A stretch of DNA of 64,000 bases from DASQUK01 sp035641315 (GCA_035641315.1 DASQUK010000048.1:1-64000), one strand, 5' to 3'; shown: positions 25,076 to 33,924, counted from the stretch's first letter. Program-made: numbers and translations. The notes: a model not told the origin generated them from the letters alone.

Positions 25076-26440
25076 TCAGATGTTAGACGACGCGGGCCAC
25101 TGACCGAGCAGCCCCCGCTCGATGATGTGGGTGGCTGCGTCGATCGCGGGCGTCGCCCGCCCCTGGGCGCCGAACACGCTCAGCAGCGCCACCATGACCA
25201 CGGCCTCGGTATCGACGTCACCGAACTCGCGAGGCGCGAGGAAGCGCGCCATCCGCCGCCGGCCCCAATCCAGCGCCGCCGCCGAGTCGGCGCTCAGCGT
25301 GGGGTGCTGGAACAGGGCATCGGCCCAGACCCGGATCATGGCCGCCTCGGTCGCGTACGCGGCGTTGTAGCGGCGGAGCCAGCGGCGCAGGGCCGCCCGG
25401 CTCGCAGGGCCTTCCGGGCCGGCGCTGTCGGGTATGTCCGCGAAGGCGGTCGCGACCCGCCGGACGGCTCGTGCCGCCAGCACCTCCGCGAACTGATCCT
25501 TGCTCTCGAAGTAGTGGTAGAAGGCCCCGTGCGACACGCCCGCCGCGGTGACGATGTCGTCGACGCGGGCGCCGTGGTAGCCGCGGGCCACGAACATGTC
25601 CCGGCCCGCTTCCATGAGCGCCTCGAGCGCCCGCCGACCGGCCGCGTTCAACGCGGGAGGCACGTCGTCCTGTTGGAGCGCGGCCCGCATGACGGGGCCG
25701 AACTCGAGCGCCGGCGGCCGGCGAGCGGCCGGCGGGTGCACGTTCACGTCGGCGCGGGGACCGAACAGGCTGCGATGCACGACGTCGGCGAGCGCGTCCT
25801 CGACCCTCGCCGGGGGGTAGGCCTCCGGTGCGGCGGAGCGCAGGACGATTGCGTTCTCGAAGGCACGGGGCACGCACTCGAGGAGGAGGGCGATCACGGG
25901 GTCGAGCTGGCGGGCCGGCAACGTCGTCGTCGCCAGCTTGGACCGGACCGCAGCGACATCCCGTTCACCCGCTCGTGCCGACCCCCCGGCGACCGCCTCG
26001 TCGCTCTCGGCCGCGGCCTGGAACGCCTGGAAGACGGGGCGGTAGCGCTCGTGGATGTCGGCGTAGCGGGCGACCCATGCCCGGATGGCCGTCCAGCCCT
26101 CCACGTCCGGCGTCAGCGTGCCGAGTGCCTCGGTCGATGCGCCCAGCTGGCGGGCCACCTGCCCCGTCAGGTGGCGGAACACGTCCTCCTTGCCCGCGAA
26201 GTACTGGTAGAAGGACACCCGCGAGCATCCGGCCAGCTTGGTGATCCGGGCCACGCCGCACTGGTGGTAGCCCTCCTCGCCGAAGACGCGCAGTGCGGCG
26301 TCGACGATGCGTTGCTGCGTCCGTTGCCCGCGGGCCCCCACCTGCGGGTTGTCCGAGAACGGCGCGCGGCGCATCACCGAGCGCCCGTCGTCGACGCCGG
26401 GCAGGATGGTCGCAGGTTCGGGGCTGCTTCGGCGTGACAT
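25076..26440 (-). CDS. tandem (double-domain) TetR family regulator, Mce3R-like architecture
   Basis: A 454-residue protein with two complete TetR units. The first HTH is at about 40-85 (RIVDAALRVFGEEGYHQCGV, ITKLAGCSRVSFYQYFAGKE), followed by a ligand domain. The second HTH is at about 265-310 (ALEALMEAGRDMFVARGYHG, DIVTAAGVSHGAFYHYFESK), again with a ligand domain. The same architecture is known for mycobacterial Mce3R, which controls lipid transport and oxidation genes. Two unequal DNA-reading heads in one chain should favour an asymmetric operator. Divergent from the lipoprotein gene at 26498 (57-base gap) and upstream of SDR and P450, so it probably regulates both sides. TAGAGT near 26450 is a possible -10. 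Confidence 0.92.
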   Translation of the reverse strand: MSRRSSPEPATILPGVDDGRSVMRRAPFSDNPQVGARGQRTQQRIVDAALRVFGEEGYHQCGVARITKLAGCSRVSFYQYFAGKEDVFRHLTGQVARQLGASTEALGTLTPDVEGWTAIRAWVARYADIHERYRPVFQAFQAAAESDEAVAGGSARAGERDVAAVRSKLATTTLPARQLDPVIALLLECVPRAFENAIVLRSAAPEAYPPARVEDALADVVHRSLFGPRADVNVHPPAARRPPALEFGPVMRAALQQDDVPPALNAAGRRALEALMEAGRDMFVARGYHGARVDDIVTAAGVSHGAFYHYFESKDQFAEVLAARAVRRVATAFADIPDSAGPEGPASRAALRRWLRRYNAAYATEAAMIRVWADALFQHPTLSADSAAALDWGRRRMARFLAPREFGDVDTEAVVMVALLSVFGAQGRATPAIDAATHIIERGLLGQWPASSNI

Positions 26441-26497
26441 GGTCAGAAGTCGACTCTACTGTTAGCCCCGGCACCGCGACGAGATGGGGGACAACAC

Positions 26498-28051
26498 ATG
26501 GCCGGACGCCGCGGGGGCGCGGGCATGCTAACGGGGACGTTGCTGCTGATGCTGCTGGCAGCGGGGATGGGGTGCTCGTCGGGCGGATCGGGCGGTGACG
26601 ACGTCGACGGGGCCGACGCCGCCGGGGACCCGGAGGCGACGGACGAGCCCGCCGGGCCCGTTCCCGGCGCCGACGTGGCGCGCCCGACCGTGAGCGGGCC
26701 CGTCACCGGCGGTACGCAGGGCCAGCCGTTCAACGCCATGCCGGCGGAACTGGCCGAGCGCTACGACTACGTGGAGGAGGAGTACTTCATCGAGGGCGAG
26801 GCGACGGCCTACCAGCCCCAGGGTGAGCTGGGCGAGGACGGGCGCTGGGCAGTCACCGAGGCGGACGCGGCTCCATACCGGACCCGCATCATCCTGCGCC
26901 GTCCGGCGGATCCCGACGCCTTCGACGGGACGGTGTTCGTCGAGTGGCTCAACGTGACCGCCGGCGTGGACGCCGACCCCGAGTTCGGCCTCGCCCATCC
27001 CGAGCTGTTGGCGCACGGCTCCGCCTACGTCGGCGTGTCTGCCCAGGCGGTGAGCGTCGTGGGGGGCGCGCCCGCTCTGCCCGTCGAGATCCCGGGGGTG
27101 CCGCCGCCCCAGCCGCTCAGGGAGTGGGATCCCGAGCGGTACGGCGACCTCGTCCACCCGGGCGACCCCTACTCCTACGACATCTTCTCCCAGGCTGCGC
27201 AGGCCATCCGCCGCCCAGGCGACGTCGACGTGCTGGACGGGCTGGACACCCGTCACGTCATCGGCATGGGCGAGTCGCAGTCGGGCGCCCGCATGGTCAC
27301 CTATGTCGACGCCATCCATCCCCTTGCCGGCATCTACGACGGCTTCCTGGTCCACAGCCGGGGTGGGGGCGGAGCACCGCTCGGCGAGGGCGGGTTCGTC
27401 CTGGGCGAAGGCGTGGCCCGCATCCGCGACGACCTCGAGGAGCCGGTGCTCCAGTTCATCACCGAGACCGATCTCTTCGGGGTCCTCGGCTTCTACGCCG
27501 CCCGGCAGGACGACACCGACGCGCTGCGTACCTGGGAGGTCGCCGGCACCGCCCACGCCGACCAGTCCATCCTCGACTACGGCGCCGAGATGGCCCGAGA
27601 GGTGGGGGGCGGCGTCGACTTGGCGGCGCAGTGCGGTTCGATCAACGAGGGCCCCCAAGCCCAGGTCCTGCGCGCTGCGATCGCCGCGTTGCGGACCTGG
27701 GTCGTCGACGGCGAACCACCGCCGTCGGCGCCGCCGCTCGAAGTCGAGGGCGGGGCCATCGCGCGGGACGAGCGGGGCATCGCGCTCGGTGGCATCCGCA
27801 CCCCGGCGGTCGACGCGCCGGTGTCGGTGCTGACCGGCGAGGCGCGGCCCGGCCGGAGCGTGCTCTGCCTGCTCTTCGGGGAAACGAGGCCGTTCAACGC
27901 CGCCACGCTGGCCGGCCTGTACCCCACCCACCAGGACTACGTCGACGCCGTGGCCGAGTCCGCCGACGCGGCTGTCGCCATCGGCTTCCTGCTGCAAGCC
28001 GACGCCGACGACATCGTGGCCGCGGCCGAGGACGCCGCCGTCCCCTCGTAG
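26498..28051 (+). CDS. alpha/beta hydrolase domain-containing lipoprotein (esterase-like)
   Basis: A 517-residue exported protein with lipoprotein signal MLTGTLLLMLLAAGMGCSS (lipobox Cys near residue 27). Its long alpha/beta hydrolase body belongs to the family annotated alpha/beta hydrolase domain-containing (Abhydrolase_10): FVEWLNVTAGVD, DIFSQAAQAIRRPG, nucleophile elbow VIGMGESQSGARM, IYDGFLVHSRGGGG, FITETDLFG, and WEVAGTAHADQSILDYG with a likely catalytic His. Probably hydrolyses an ester or lactone outside the membrane; substrate unknown. Convergent with a truncated paralogue at 28126, separated by a strong hairpin. Confidence 0.88.
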   Translation: MAGRRGGAGMLTGTLLLMLLAAGMGCSSGGSGGDDVDGADAAGDPEATDEPAGPVPGADVARPTVSGPVTGGTQGQPFNAMPAELAERYDYVEEEYFIEGEATAYQPQGELGEDGRWAVTEADAAPYRTRIILRRPADPDAFDGTVFVEWLNVTAGVDADPEFGLAHPELLAHGSAYVGVSAQAVSVVGGAPALPVEIPGVPPPQPLREWDPERYGDLVHPGDPYSYDIFSQAAQAIRRPGDVDVLDGLDTRHVIGMGESQSGARMVTYVDAIHPLAGIYDGFLVHSRGGGGAPLGEGGFVLGEGVARIRDDLEEPVLQFITETDLFGVLGFYAARQDDTDALRTWEVAGTAHADQSILDYGAEMAREVGGGVDLAAQCGSINEGPQAQVLRAAIAALRTWVVDGEPPPSAPPLEVEGGAIARDERGIALGGIRTPAVDAPVSVLTGEARPGRSVLCLLFGETRPFNAATLAGLYPTHQDYVDAVAESADAAVAIGFLLQADADDIVAAAEDAAVPS

Positions 28052-28070
28052 CGCCGCGGCGGAGGCGTTT

Positions 28071-28111
28071 GGTACAGGAATGGTCGCTGGGGCGACGACC
28101 ATTCCTGTACC
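28071..28111. terminator. bidirectional hairpin between convergent genes
   Basis: GGTACAGGAATGGTCG (28071-28086) and CGACCATTCCTGTACC (28096-28111) form a perfect 16-bp stem with a nine-base loop. It lies 20 bases past the lipoprotein stop and 15 bases past the stop of the opposing fragment. A shared terminator is the simplest reading. Confidence 0.7.
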
Positions 28112-28125
28112 GAGAACCGGGAGCG

Positions 28126-28560
28126 CTAGTTCAGGATCTCGGACTGTGCGCCGACCTCGATCATGTGCAGGGCGTCCTCCAGCCGCAGGAACCCGGCCTC
28201 GAGCGCGCTCAGCGTCGCTCGGCTCCACGCGACGACGAAGCCGCCGTGGCTCCCGTACATCGCGTTGAGCTGCTCCTCGGTGAGCGGCGCCGAGGTGCCG
28301 AAGAGGTTGCAGAACTGCGTGCCGGTCTGGCCCAGCCCGCTGAGCTTGGCGACGGGAGCGTCCACGGCCGGCGTGCGGATCCCGCCGAGCACGTTGCCGT
28401 TGGCGTCAAGGGCGTACTGGATCGGCGTGATGCTGATCGTCTCGAGGCGCGGCGCCTCGGGCGGTGGCGTGCCGCCGGCGACCCAGCGGTCGAGGTGGGC
28501 GATCGCCGAGCGGAGCACGAAGGTCTGCGGCCCGGTGCTGATCGGCAACGCGTCGCCATC
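28126..28560 (-). pseudogene. C-terminal fragment of an alpha/beta hydrolase domain-containing protein
   Basis: Minus-strand sequence reading LPISTGPQTFVLRSAIAHLD, GGIRTPAVDAPVAKLSGLGQ and LEAGFLRLEDALHMIEVGAQ aligns by eye with the last 145 residues of the neighbouring lipoprotein (INEGPQAQVLRAAIAALRTW, LGGIRTPAVDAPVSVLTGEA). A TGA occurs in frame at 28561-28563, just four codons before the TTG at 28548, so the nucleophile half is missing. It is a truncated paralogue, not an independent gene. The 120 bases upstream encode nothing clear; a short hydrophobic plus-strand frame (SLGAGIGLAVAAVLGVRR) could be the end of another lost gene. Confidence 0.65.
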
Positions 28561-28685
28561 TCACTCGGGGCCGGCATCGGCCTCGCCGTCGCCGCCGTCC
28601 TCGGCGTGCGCCGCCACACGATCGAACGGCTCCCCGCAGCCCCTCCCCGACGCCGCGCCCGCGTGACGCGGCCCCCGTCGACGGA

Positions 28686-29675
28686 TCAGGAGGGCTCGCG
28701 CAGCCGGGGGAGCACCTTGGCGGCGACGAGCTCGAGGCTCTCCCACGCGAGGTCGGGGTGGAGGCCACCCATGAGAGGGTGGAGGCGCAGGCTGCCGTTC
28801 GAGCGCGCCATTTCCACGCACTCGTCGGGCGTCACGACTGCGTACATGCCGCTGGCCCGCAGCGCGTCGGCGTCGTCGAAGGGCCTGTAGACGGCGATGC
28901 CGTCGGCGCTCGCGAGCCAGGCCCCGTAGGAGTTGGCCTCGTGCAGGGCGTGGGGCGCGATGCGCGCCCACGCCTCGTCGGGGTCGTCGGCCACGTGGAT
29001 GAACAGGGGCCCGTTCGCCGGTGGCGGCGGCCCGGGCTCGCGGCCGAGCTCCCGGCACGCGGCTTCGTACACCGGCCACAGCGAGGGGTCGACGGGGACG
29101 AAGCCGTCGCCCAGCCGCGCCGCGCGCCGGGCGGCGGCCGGCGACGCCCCGCCCATCAGGAGCGCCGGACCACCGGGGCGGGCCGGTTGGGGCGTCACGC
29201 GCAGCCGCCGGCCGCGGTACTCGAACTCCTCGCCCGACCACGCCGCCCGCAGCACCGCCACGCCCTCCTCGACGAGCCGGACCCGGTCGCTCATCTCCCG
29301 GCCGTACATCGCCAGCTCCTCCGGCCGGTAGCCGGCGCCGATGACCAGGTCAATGCGGCCGCCGCTCGTCAGGTCGAGCACGGCGAGGTCCTCGGCGAGG
29401 CGGATCGGGTCGTACAGCGGCAACACCAGAGCGGCCACCAGGATCCGCAGCGACCGGGTCCGACCGGCGATGGCGGCCGCGAGGACGAGCGGCGAGGGGC
29501 AGTACCCGTCGTCGGAGCCGTGGTGCTCGGTCAGGTTCACCGACTCGAAGCCGTGGCCTTCCGCCCATTCGCTCTGCTCGAGCGCCGCGGCGTAGAGCGC
29601 CTGGACAGGCGGCCCGAACGCCGGCGCCCGCATGTCGTAGCGCAGCGACAGCCGCACGCCGTCGTTGCTCGTCAT
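28686..29675 (-). CDS. LLM class flavin-dependent oxidoreductase
   Basis: A 329-residue luciferase-like TIM-barrel protein: SEWAEGHGFESVNLTEHHGS near residue 35 (H-H-G flavin/F420 region), RTRSLRILVAALVLPLYDPI, LAVLDLTSGGRIDLVIGAGY, then RVTPQPARPGGPALLMGGAS. These enzymes use FMNH2 or F420 to oxidise or reduce small organic substrates; cofactor and substrate cannot be told from sequence. It is divergent from the carboxymuconolactone decarboxylase-like gene (142-base intergenic region). Start ATG 29675. Confidence 0.88.
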   Translation of the reverse strand: MTSNDGVRLSLRYDMRAPAFGPPVQALYAAALEQSEWAEGHGFESVNLTEHHGSDDGYCPSPLVLAAAIAGRTRSLRILVAALVLPLYDPIRLAEDLAVLDLTSGGRIDLVIGAGYRPEELAMYGREMSDRVRLVEEGVAVLRAAWSGEEFEYRGRRLRVTPQPARPGGPALLMGGASPAAARRAARLGDGFVPVDPSLWPVYEAACRELGREPGPPPPANGPLFIHVADDPDEAWARIAPHALHEANSYGAWLASADGIAVYRPFDDADALRASGMYAVVTPDECVEMARSNGSLRLHPLMGGLHPDLAWESLELVAAKVLPRLREPS

Positions 29676-29817
29676 CTGTCGAGTCCCCCTCCGTCGACTG
29701 GCCCGGCCGCGTAGCCCGCTTGGCCGGCATGCTACTGCGGAAGCGACGTTATGCTAGGGAAAGAGGGCCGTTCTCGTAGCACCATGCTGCCGAGGCGGCG
29801 AGTGGAGGGAGAGCCGT

Positions 29818-30447
29818 ATGGCCGGAACCACGTCGGACGAGCCATCCGACGGAGCATCCGGCGGGCCGCGCATCAGCCCGCTGCCGCTCGACGAGTGGCC
29901 GGACGCGATGCGGGAGGCGCTCGCGGCCATGCGGCCGCCGGAGCCCCGCCATCCCCTGCCCCGGCGGGATGCCGGCCGCCCCAAGGCATTGAACGCGCTG
30001 GGAACCCTGGCCCGGCACCCTGCGTTGACCCGGGCCTTCAACACCTTCAACGGGCACGTGCAGTTCGCCTCGACGCTGTCGGCTCGCCAGCGCGAGCTGC
30101 TCATCCTGCGTGTCGCATCGGTGCGACGCTGTACGTACGAGTGGGCACAGCACGTCGTCCTCGCCCGCGATGCCGGGCTCGCGAACGAGGAGATCGCTCG
30201 GGTCGCCGAGGGACCGGACGGCCCCGGCTGGTCGCCGCTGGAGCGGGCGATGCTCGGCGCAGTCGACGAGCTGCTCGACGATGCGACGGTCACCGATGAC
30301 ACATGGAAGGTGCTCGCCGCCGAGCTCGACGAGCAGCAGCTCATGGACCTCGTCTTCACGGTGGGTGCGTACGACGCGGTGGCGATGGCGTTCCGCTCCT
30401 TCGGGGTCCAGCTCGACCGCGACCTCGCTGGCGTCGCCCGGAAATGA
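29818..30447 (+). CDS. carboxymuconolactone decarboxylase (CMD/AhpD-like) family protein
   Basis: A 209-residue all-helical protein with the CMD core at about 90-140: LSARQRELLILRVASVRRCT, then EWAQHVVLARDAGLANEEIA. The usual redox pair C-x-x-C is reduced to one Cys (RRCTYEWAQH), so peroxidase activity of AhpD type is unlikely; decarboxylase- or hydratase-like roles remain possible. A TATGCT -10-like box lies at 29752-29757. It reads into the Rieske oxygenase gene 66 bases downstream, though that gene seems to have its own -10 box. Confidence 0.85.
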   Translation: MAGTTSDEPSDGASGGPRISPLPLDEWPDAMREALAAMRPPEPRHPLPRRDAGRPKALNALGTLARHPALTRAFNTFNGHVQFASTLSARQRELLILRVASVRRCTYEWAQHVVLARDAGLANEEIARVAEGPDGPGWSPLERAMLGAVDELLDDATVTDDTWKVLAAELDEQQLMDLVFTVGAYDAVAMAFRSFGVQLDRDLAGVARK

Positions 30448-30512
30448 CCTTCTCGTTCTTGGAGATTGGTGCTATCATCTAGCCGCAAGCCTGACTGGAG
30501 GATCAGATCGCC

Positions 30513-31799
30513 ATGCCCCACTTCACGAAGCCCGCCGAGGGGTCGTGGACAGAGCACTACGGCATCCCCACCGAGCCCGTCTCGTACGAGGATTCGATCT
30601 CCCCCCAGCACTACGAGCTCGAGCGCGAAGCGATCTTCCGGCGGACCTGGCTGAACGTGGGCCGCGTGGAGCAGATCCCCAGGGTCGGGACCTACCTCAC
30701 GAGGGAGATCGACGTGCTTGCGACCTCGATCGTGGTCGTGCGCTCGTCGGCGGACCGGATCCGGGCCTTCTACAACATCTGCCGCCACCGGGGGAACAAG
30801 CTCGTCTGGAACGACTACCCACGGGAAGAGACCAGCGGCATCTGCCGGCAGTTCACGTGCAAGTACCACGGCTGGCGCTACGACCTCCAGGGCGCGCTCA
30901 CCTTCGTCCAGCAAGAGGGCGAGTTCTTCGACCTCGACAAGGGCGACTACGGCCTCGTACCCGTCGAGTGCGACGTGTGGGAGGGGTTCATCTTCGTGAA
31001 CTTCGACCCGGCCAACCAGACGCCGCTGCATGAGTACCTCGGCGAGTTCGGCCGCGGCCTCGAGGGCTACCCGTTCGGCGAGCTGACGCAGGTTTACAAG
31101 TACCGGGCCGAGGTCAGGGCCAACTGGAAGCTGTTCATCGACGCCTTCGCCGAGTTCTACCACGCACCGATCCTGCACGCGAAGCAGGCGGTGTCGGAGG
31201 AGTCCCAGAAGCTGCAGAAGTTCGGCTTCGAAGCGCTCGCCTACAAGCTGGACGGTCCGCACGGGATGGTGTCGTCGTGGGGCGGCATGTCACCCCCGAA
31301 GGACGTCAACATGGTCAAGCCCATCGAGCGGAAGCTCCGGAGCGGCCTGTTCGGTCCGTGGGACGACTACCTCGAGGCCGAGATGCCGCCGGCGGTGAAT
31401 CCCACGCGATCGCCGGTGTGGGGCATGGACTCGTTCCACTTCTTCCCCAACTTCATGGTGCTCCCGTACTTCCCGAACTGGGCCATCACCTACAACTACT
31501 GGCCGACGTCCTACAACAGCCACATCTTCGAGGGGACCCTGCTCTTCGTCCCGCCGAGGAACGCGTTCGAGCGGCTGCAGCAGGAGCTCACCGCGGTCAC
31601 GTTCAAGGAGTACGCGCTGCAGGACTCCAACACCCTCGAGGCGACGCAGACGATGCTCGAGTCGCGGGTGGTCTCGGAGTTTCCCTTGAACGATCAGGAG
31701 ATCCTGCTCCGGCACCTGCACCGGACGGCCGGCCAGTACGTGGCCGAGTACCAACAACGGCAGCCCGGCACCCCGGTCCAGATCCCGGCCGCGTCCTGA
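30513..31799 (+). CDS. aromatic ring-hydroxylating oxygenase, Rieske alpha subunit
   Basis: A 428-residue terminal oxygenase. The Rieske [2Fe-2S] ligands are C-x-H in NICRHRGNKLVW and C-x2-H in FTCKYHGWRYDL. The mononuclear iron site is in DAFAEFYHAPILHAKQ (D-x3-E-x2-H-x4-H). It would hydroxylate a ring or alkyl carbon, fed by a ferredoxin reductase; the KshB-like reductase at 45408 is the only candidate in the window. TATCAT at 30473-30478 is a possible -10 box, and a weak palindrome half-match lies at 30440-30454. A small protein gene follows immediately. Confidence 0.93.
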   Translation: MPHFTKPAEGSWTEHYGIPTEPVSYEDSISPQHYELEREAIFRRTWLNVGRVEQIPRVGTYLTREIDVLATSIVVVRSSADRIRAFYNICRHRGNKLVWNDYPREETSGICRQFTCKYHGWRYDLQGALTFVQQEGEFFDLDKGDYGLVPVECDVWEGFIFVNFDPANQTPLHEYLGEFGRGLEGYPFGELTQVYKYRAEVRANWKLFIDAFAEFYHAPILHAKQAVSEESQKLQKFGFEALAYKLDGPHGMVSSWGGMSPPKDVNMVKPIERKLRSGLFGPWDDYLEAEMPPAVNPTRSPVWGMDSFHFFPNFMVLPYFPNWAITYNYWPTSYNSHIFEGTLLFVPPRNAFERLQQELTAVTFKEYALQDSNTLEATQTMLESRVVSEFPLNDQEILLRHLHRTAGQYVAEYQQRQPGTPVQIPAAS

Positions 31800-31809
31800 G
31801 GAGGCATCG

Positions 31810-32136
31810 GTGCCCACGCTGCCCCCCGAGTTCTCCGACCTCGAGCCGTTCGCCGAGTGGAGCCTGCGCACCGAGGCGGAGCGCTACGCCAAGCGGCACT
31901 CGAGCTCGATGGAGGAGATGCAGGCGTTCTACGACGCGGCGTTCCCGCGCATCGAGGATGCGTACACCTACCTCAACCAGTTCGAGCTGAACGCGCTGCC
32001 GGAGGACGCCACGCACCTGTTGTGGCTGTACTACTCGTTGATCAACGTCACGTTCCCGGTCGAGGTGTGGCGTCAAGCCCGCGTGCCCGACAGCGGTGCG
32101 GCAAGCCTCGACCTGGTGGTCGAACCGGCGGTCTGA
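31810..32136 (+). CDS. small conserved-looking protein paired with the Rieske oxygenase
   Basis: A 108-residue acidic protein starting at GTG 31810, 10 bases after the oxygenase stop, with GAGG just upstream. It has no signal peptide or membrane segment and is predicted mainly helical: EWSLRTEAERYAKRHSSSME, AFYDAAFPRIEDAYTYLNQF, DATHLLWLYYSLINVTFPVE. I do not recognise a family. Tight coupling suggests an accessory or small-subunit-like role for the oxygenase; it does not look like the NTF2-fold beta subunit of classical dioxygenases. Confidence 0.75.
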   Translation: MPTLPPEFSDLEPFAEWSLRTEAERYAKRHSSSMEEMQAFYDAAFPRIEDAYTYLNQFELNALPEDATHLLWLYYSLINVTFPVEVWRQARVPDSGAASLDLVVEPAV

Positions 32137-32164
32137 CCTTCTCGCGTTCTCGGCGCCGCCGCGG

Positions 32165-33151
32165 CTAGCTCGACGGGCGTTCGACGTCGAGGACGACCTT
32201 GCCGATGGCGCGGCCGTCGGCGACGTAGCGGAGGGCGGCGGCCGCCTCGTCCAGCGGGAAGCTGGCGCCGATGTGGGGCTCGGCGCGGTGCGCGGCGAGG
32301 AGCGCGAGGAGCTCGTCCTCGTTGCGGCGCATCTCCTCGGGGGCATGGGTGGCGAAGGCGAGGAACTGGAAGCCGAGGATCTGCACGCCCTTCAGGAGCA
32401 CGAGGTTGAGCGGGATGCGGGGGATCTCGCCCGCGGCGTACCCGACCGTGACGAACCGGCCGCCCCAGCGCAGCGACCGCAGCGCGGGTTCGGAGAGCGT
32501 GCCGCCGACGGGGTCCACCACGACGTCGGCGCCGTCGGGGAGCGCCTCCTTCAGCGCCTGCCGGAGGTCACCGGCCCTGTGGTCGACGAGCGTGGTCGCC
32601 CCGTGGGCCTTCGCCACCTCCAGCTTCTCGGGCGACGACGCCACCGCCGTCACGGCCCCGCCGAGCAGCGCGCCGAGCTGGACGGCCGCCAGGCCGACCC
32701 CGCCGCCGGCCCCCAGCACGACCAGCTCTTCGCCCGGCTGGAGGCCGGCCACCGACCGCAGCACGTGGTACGCGGTGCGGTGCGCCACGCCGAACGCGGC
32801 GGCCTGGCGGGCGTCGACCCCCGGCGGGATGCGGGCCAAGGTCTCGGCCGACGTGACCGCCTCCTCGGCGAACGCGCCGACCATCCCGGTCGCGAAGACG
32901 CGGTCGCCAACGCCGACGCCCGTGACGCCGTCGGCCACCTCCAAGACCTCGCCGGCGAACTCGCTACCGGGCACGAACGGCGTCGGCACGGAGGCCTGGT
33001 ACTGGTCGGCGATCAGCAGCACGTCGGGGTAGTTCACCGCCGCGGCCTGCACGCGGACCCGCGCCTGACCGGGCCCGAGCGGCGGCGGGGGGAAGTCCTC
33101 CACCCGCACCACCTCCGGGGGCCCGTAGGCGTGGCAGACCGCGGCCCGCAC
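32165..33151 (-). CDS. MDR-family NADPH:quinone oxidoreductase / enoyl reductase-like
   Basis: A 328-residue zinc-free medium-chain reductase: VRVQAAAVNYPDVLLIADQY, FVPGSEFAGEVLEVADGVTG, the NADPH-binding motif VVLGAGGGVGLAAVQLGALL, ATTLVDHRAGDLRQAL and LRSLRWGGRFVTVGYAAGEI. The structural-zinc Cys cluster is absent, as in quinone reductase/crotonyl-CoA reductase relatives. It ends a four-gene minus-strand operon (acyl-CoA dehydrogenase, kinase, crotonase), with two bases between its start and the crotonase stop. A role in reducing an unsaturated acyl-CoA is inferred. Confidence 0.9.
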   Translation of the reverse strand: MRAAVCHAYGPPEVVRVEDFPPPPLGPGQARVRVQAAAVNYPDVLLIADQYQASVPTPFVPGSEFAGEVLEVADGVTGVGVGDRVFATGMVGAFAEEAVTSAETLARIPPGVDARQAAAFGVAHRTAYHVLRSVAGLQPGEELVVLGAGGGVGLAAVQLGALLGGAVTAVASSPEKLEVAKAHGATTLVDHRAGDLRQALKEALPDGADVVVDPVGGTLSEPALRSLRWGGRFVTVGYAAGEIPRIPLNLVLLKGVQILGFQFLAFATHAPEEMRRNEDELLALLAAHRAEPHIGASFPLDEAAAALRYVADGRAIGKVVLDVERPSS

Positions 33152-33153
33152 AG

Positions 33154-33924
33154 CTACCGGCCCTTCCAGACCGGCGCCCGCTTCTCCACGAACGCCTTGG
33201 CCCCTTCCTGGGCGTCCTCGCTGCCGAACACCAGCGGCTGCAGCTCGCGAAGGCGCTCGGTGGCGCGGGCGTGGTCGGTCACGCCCAGCCGCACGAGCTC
33301 CTTGGTGGCGGCCACCCCGAGCGGGCCGTTGGCGGCGATCCGCTCGGCGAGGTCCAGGGCCGCGGGCAGCACCCCGTCGGGCGGCACGACGGCGTTGACC
33401 AGGCCGAGGGCGTAGGCCCGCTCGGCGTCGATGGTGTCGCCGGTGAGCGCGATCTCCATGGCGACGGCCAGCGGCACCCGGGTGCCGAGGAACGTGCCGC
33501 CGCCCGCGGCGAACAGGCCCCGCTGGACCTCCGGCAGCCCGAACCGGGCCTCGGACGAGGCGACGATGACGTCGCAGCCGAGGAGCAGCTCGAAGCCGCC
33601 GGCGACCGCGGTGGCGTTGGCGGCGCCGACGATCGGGACGGTCACCTCGCCCTGGATCAACCGGAAGAAGCCCCTCGTCGCCTCGCTGTCGCGGAAGTGG
33701 CCGTCCCCGCTGGCGAACGCGCGCAGGTCCATGCCGGCGCAGAAGGCGCGGTCGCCGGTGCCGGTGAGCACGACGGCCCGGATCTCCGGGTCCGACTCGG
33801 CTTCGTCCATCGCCGCCGCGATGCCGCGCATCAGCGCCGGATTGAGCGCGTTGCGCGCCTCGGGTCGGTTGAGGCGGGCGACGAGGACGTTGCCCCGTCG
33901 CTCCCGCACCAGCTCGTCGCTCAT
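33154..33924 (-). CDS. enoyl-CoA hydratase/isomerase family protein (crotonase)
   Basis: A 256-residue crotonase: NRPEARNALNPALMRGI, the oxyanion-hole strand DRAFCAGMDLRAFASG, second oxyanion region ATAVAGGFELLLGCDVIVAS, SSEARFGLPEVQRGLFAAGG, and the C-terminal helix ARATERLRELQPLVFGSEDA. It should bind acyl-CoA through the conserved A-G-M-D-L pocket. Its ATG at 33924 overlaps the stop of the upstream kinase as ATGA, implying coupled translation. Within this operon it could hydrate the enoyl-CoA produced by the dehydrogenase. Confidence 0.92.
   Translation of the reverse strand: MSDELVRERRGNVLVARLNRPEARNALNPALMRGIAAAMDEAESDPEIRAVVLTGTGDRAFCAGMDLRAFASGDGHFRDSEATRGFFRLIQGEVTVPIVGAANATAVAGGFELLLGCDVIVASSEARFGLPEVQRGLFAAGGGTFLGTRVPLAVAMEIALTGDTIDAERAYALGLVNAVVPPDGVLPAALDLAERIAANGPLGVAATKELVRLGVTDHARATERLRELQPLVFGSEDAQEGAKAFVEKRAPVWKGR

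Noticed and set aside
23120..26437. A 1105-codon plus-strand frame opposite P450, SDR and TetR
   Set aside because: It is the antisense shadow of three well-supported genes; low complexity, with no domain motifs or ribosome site.
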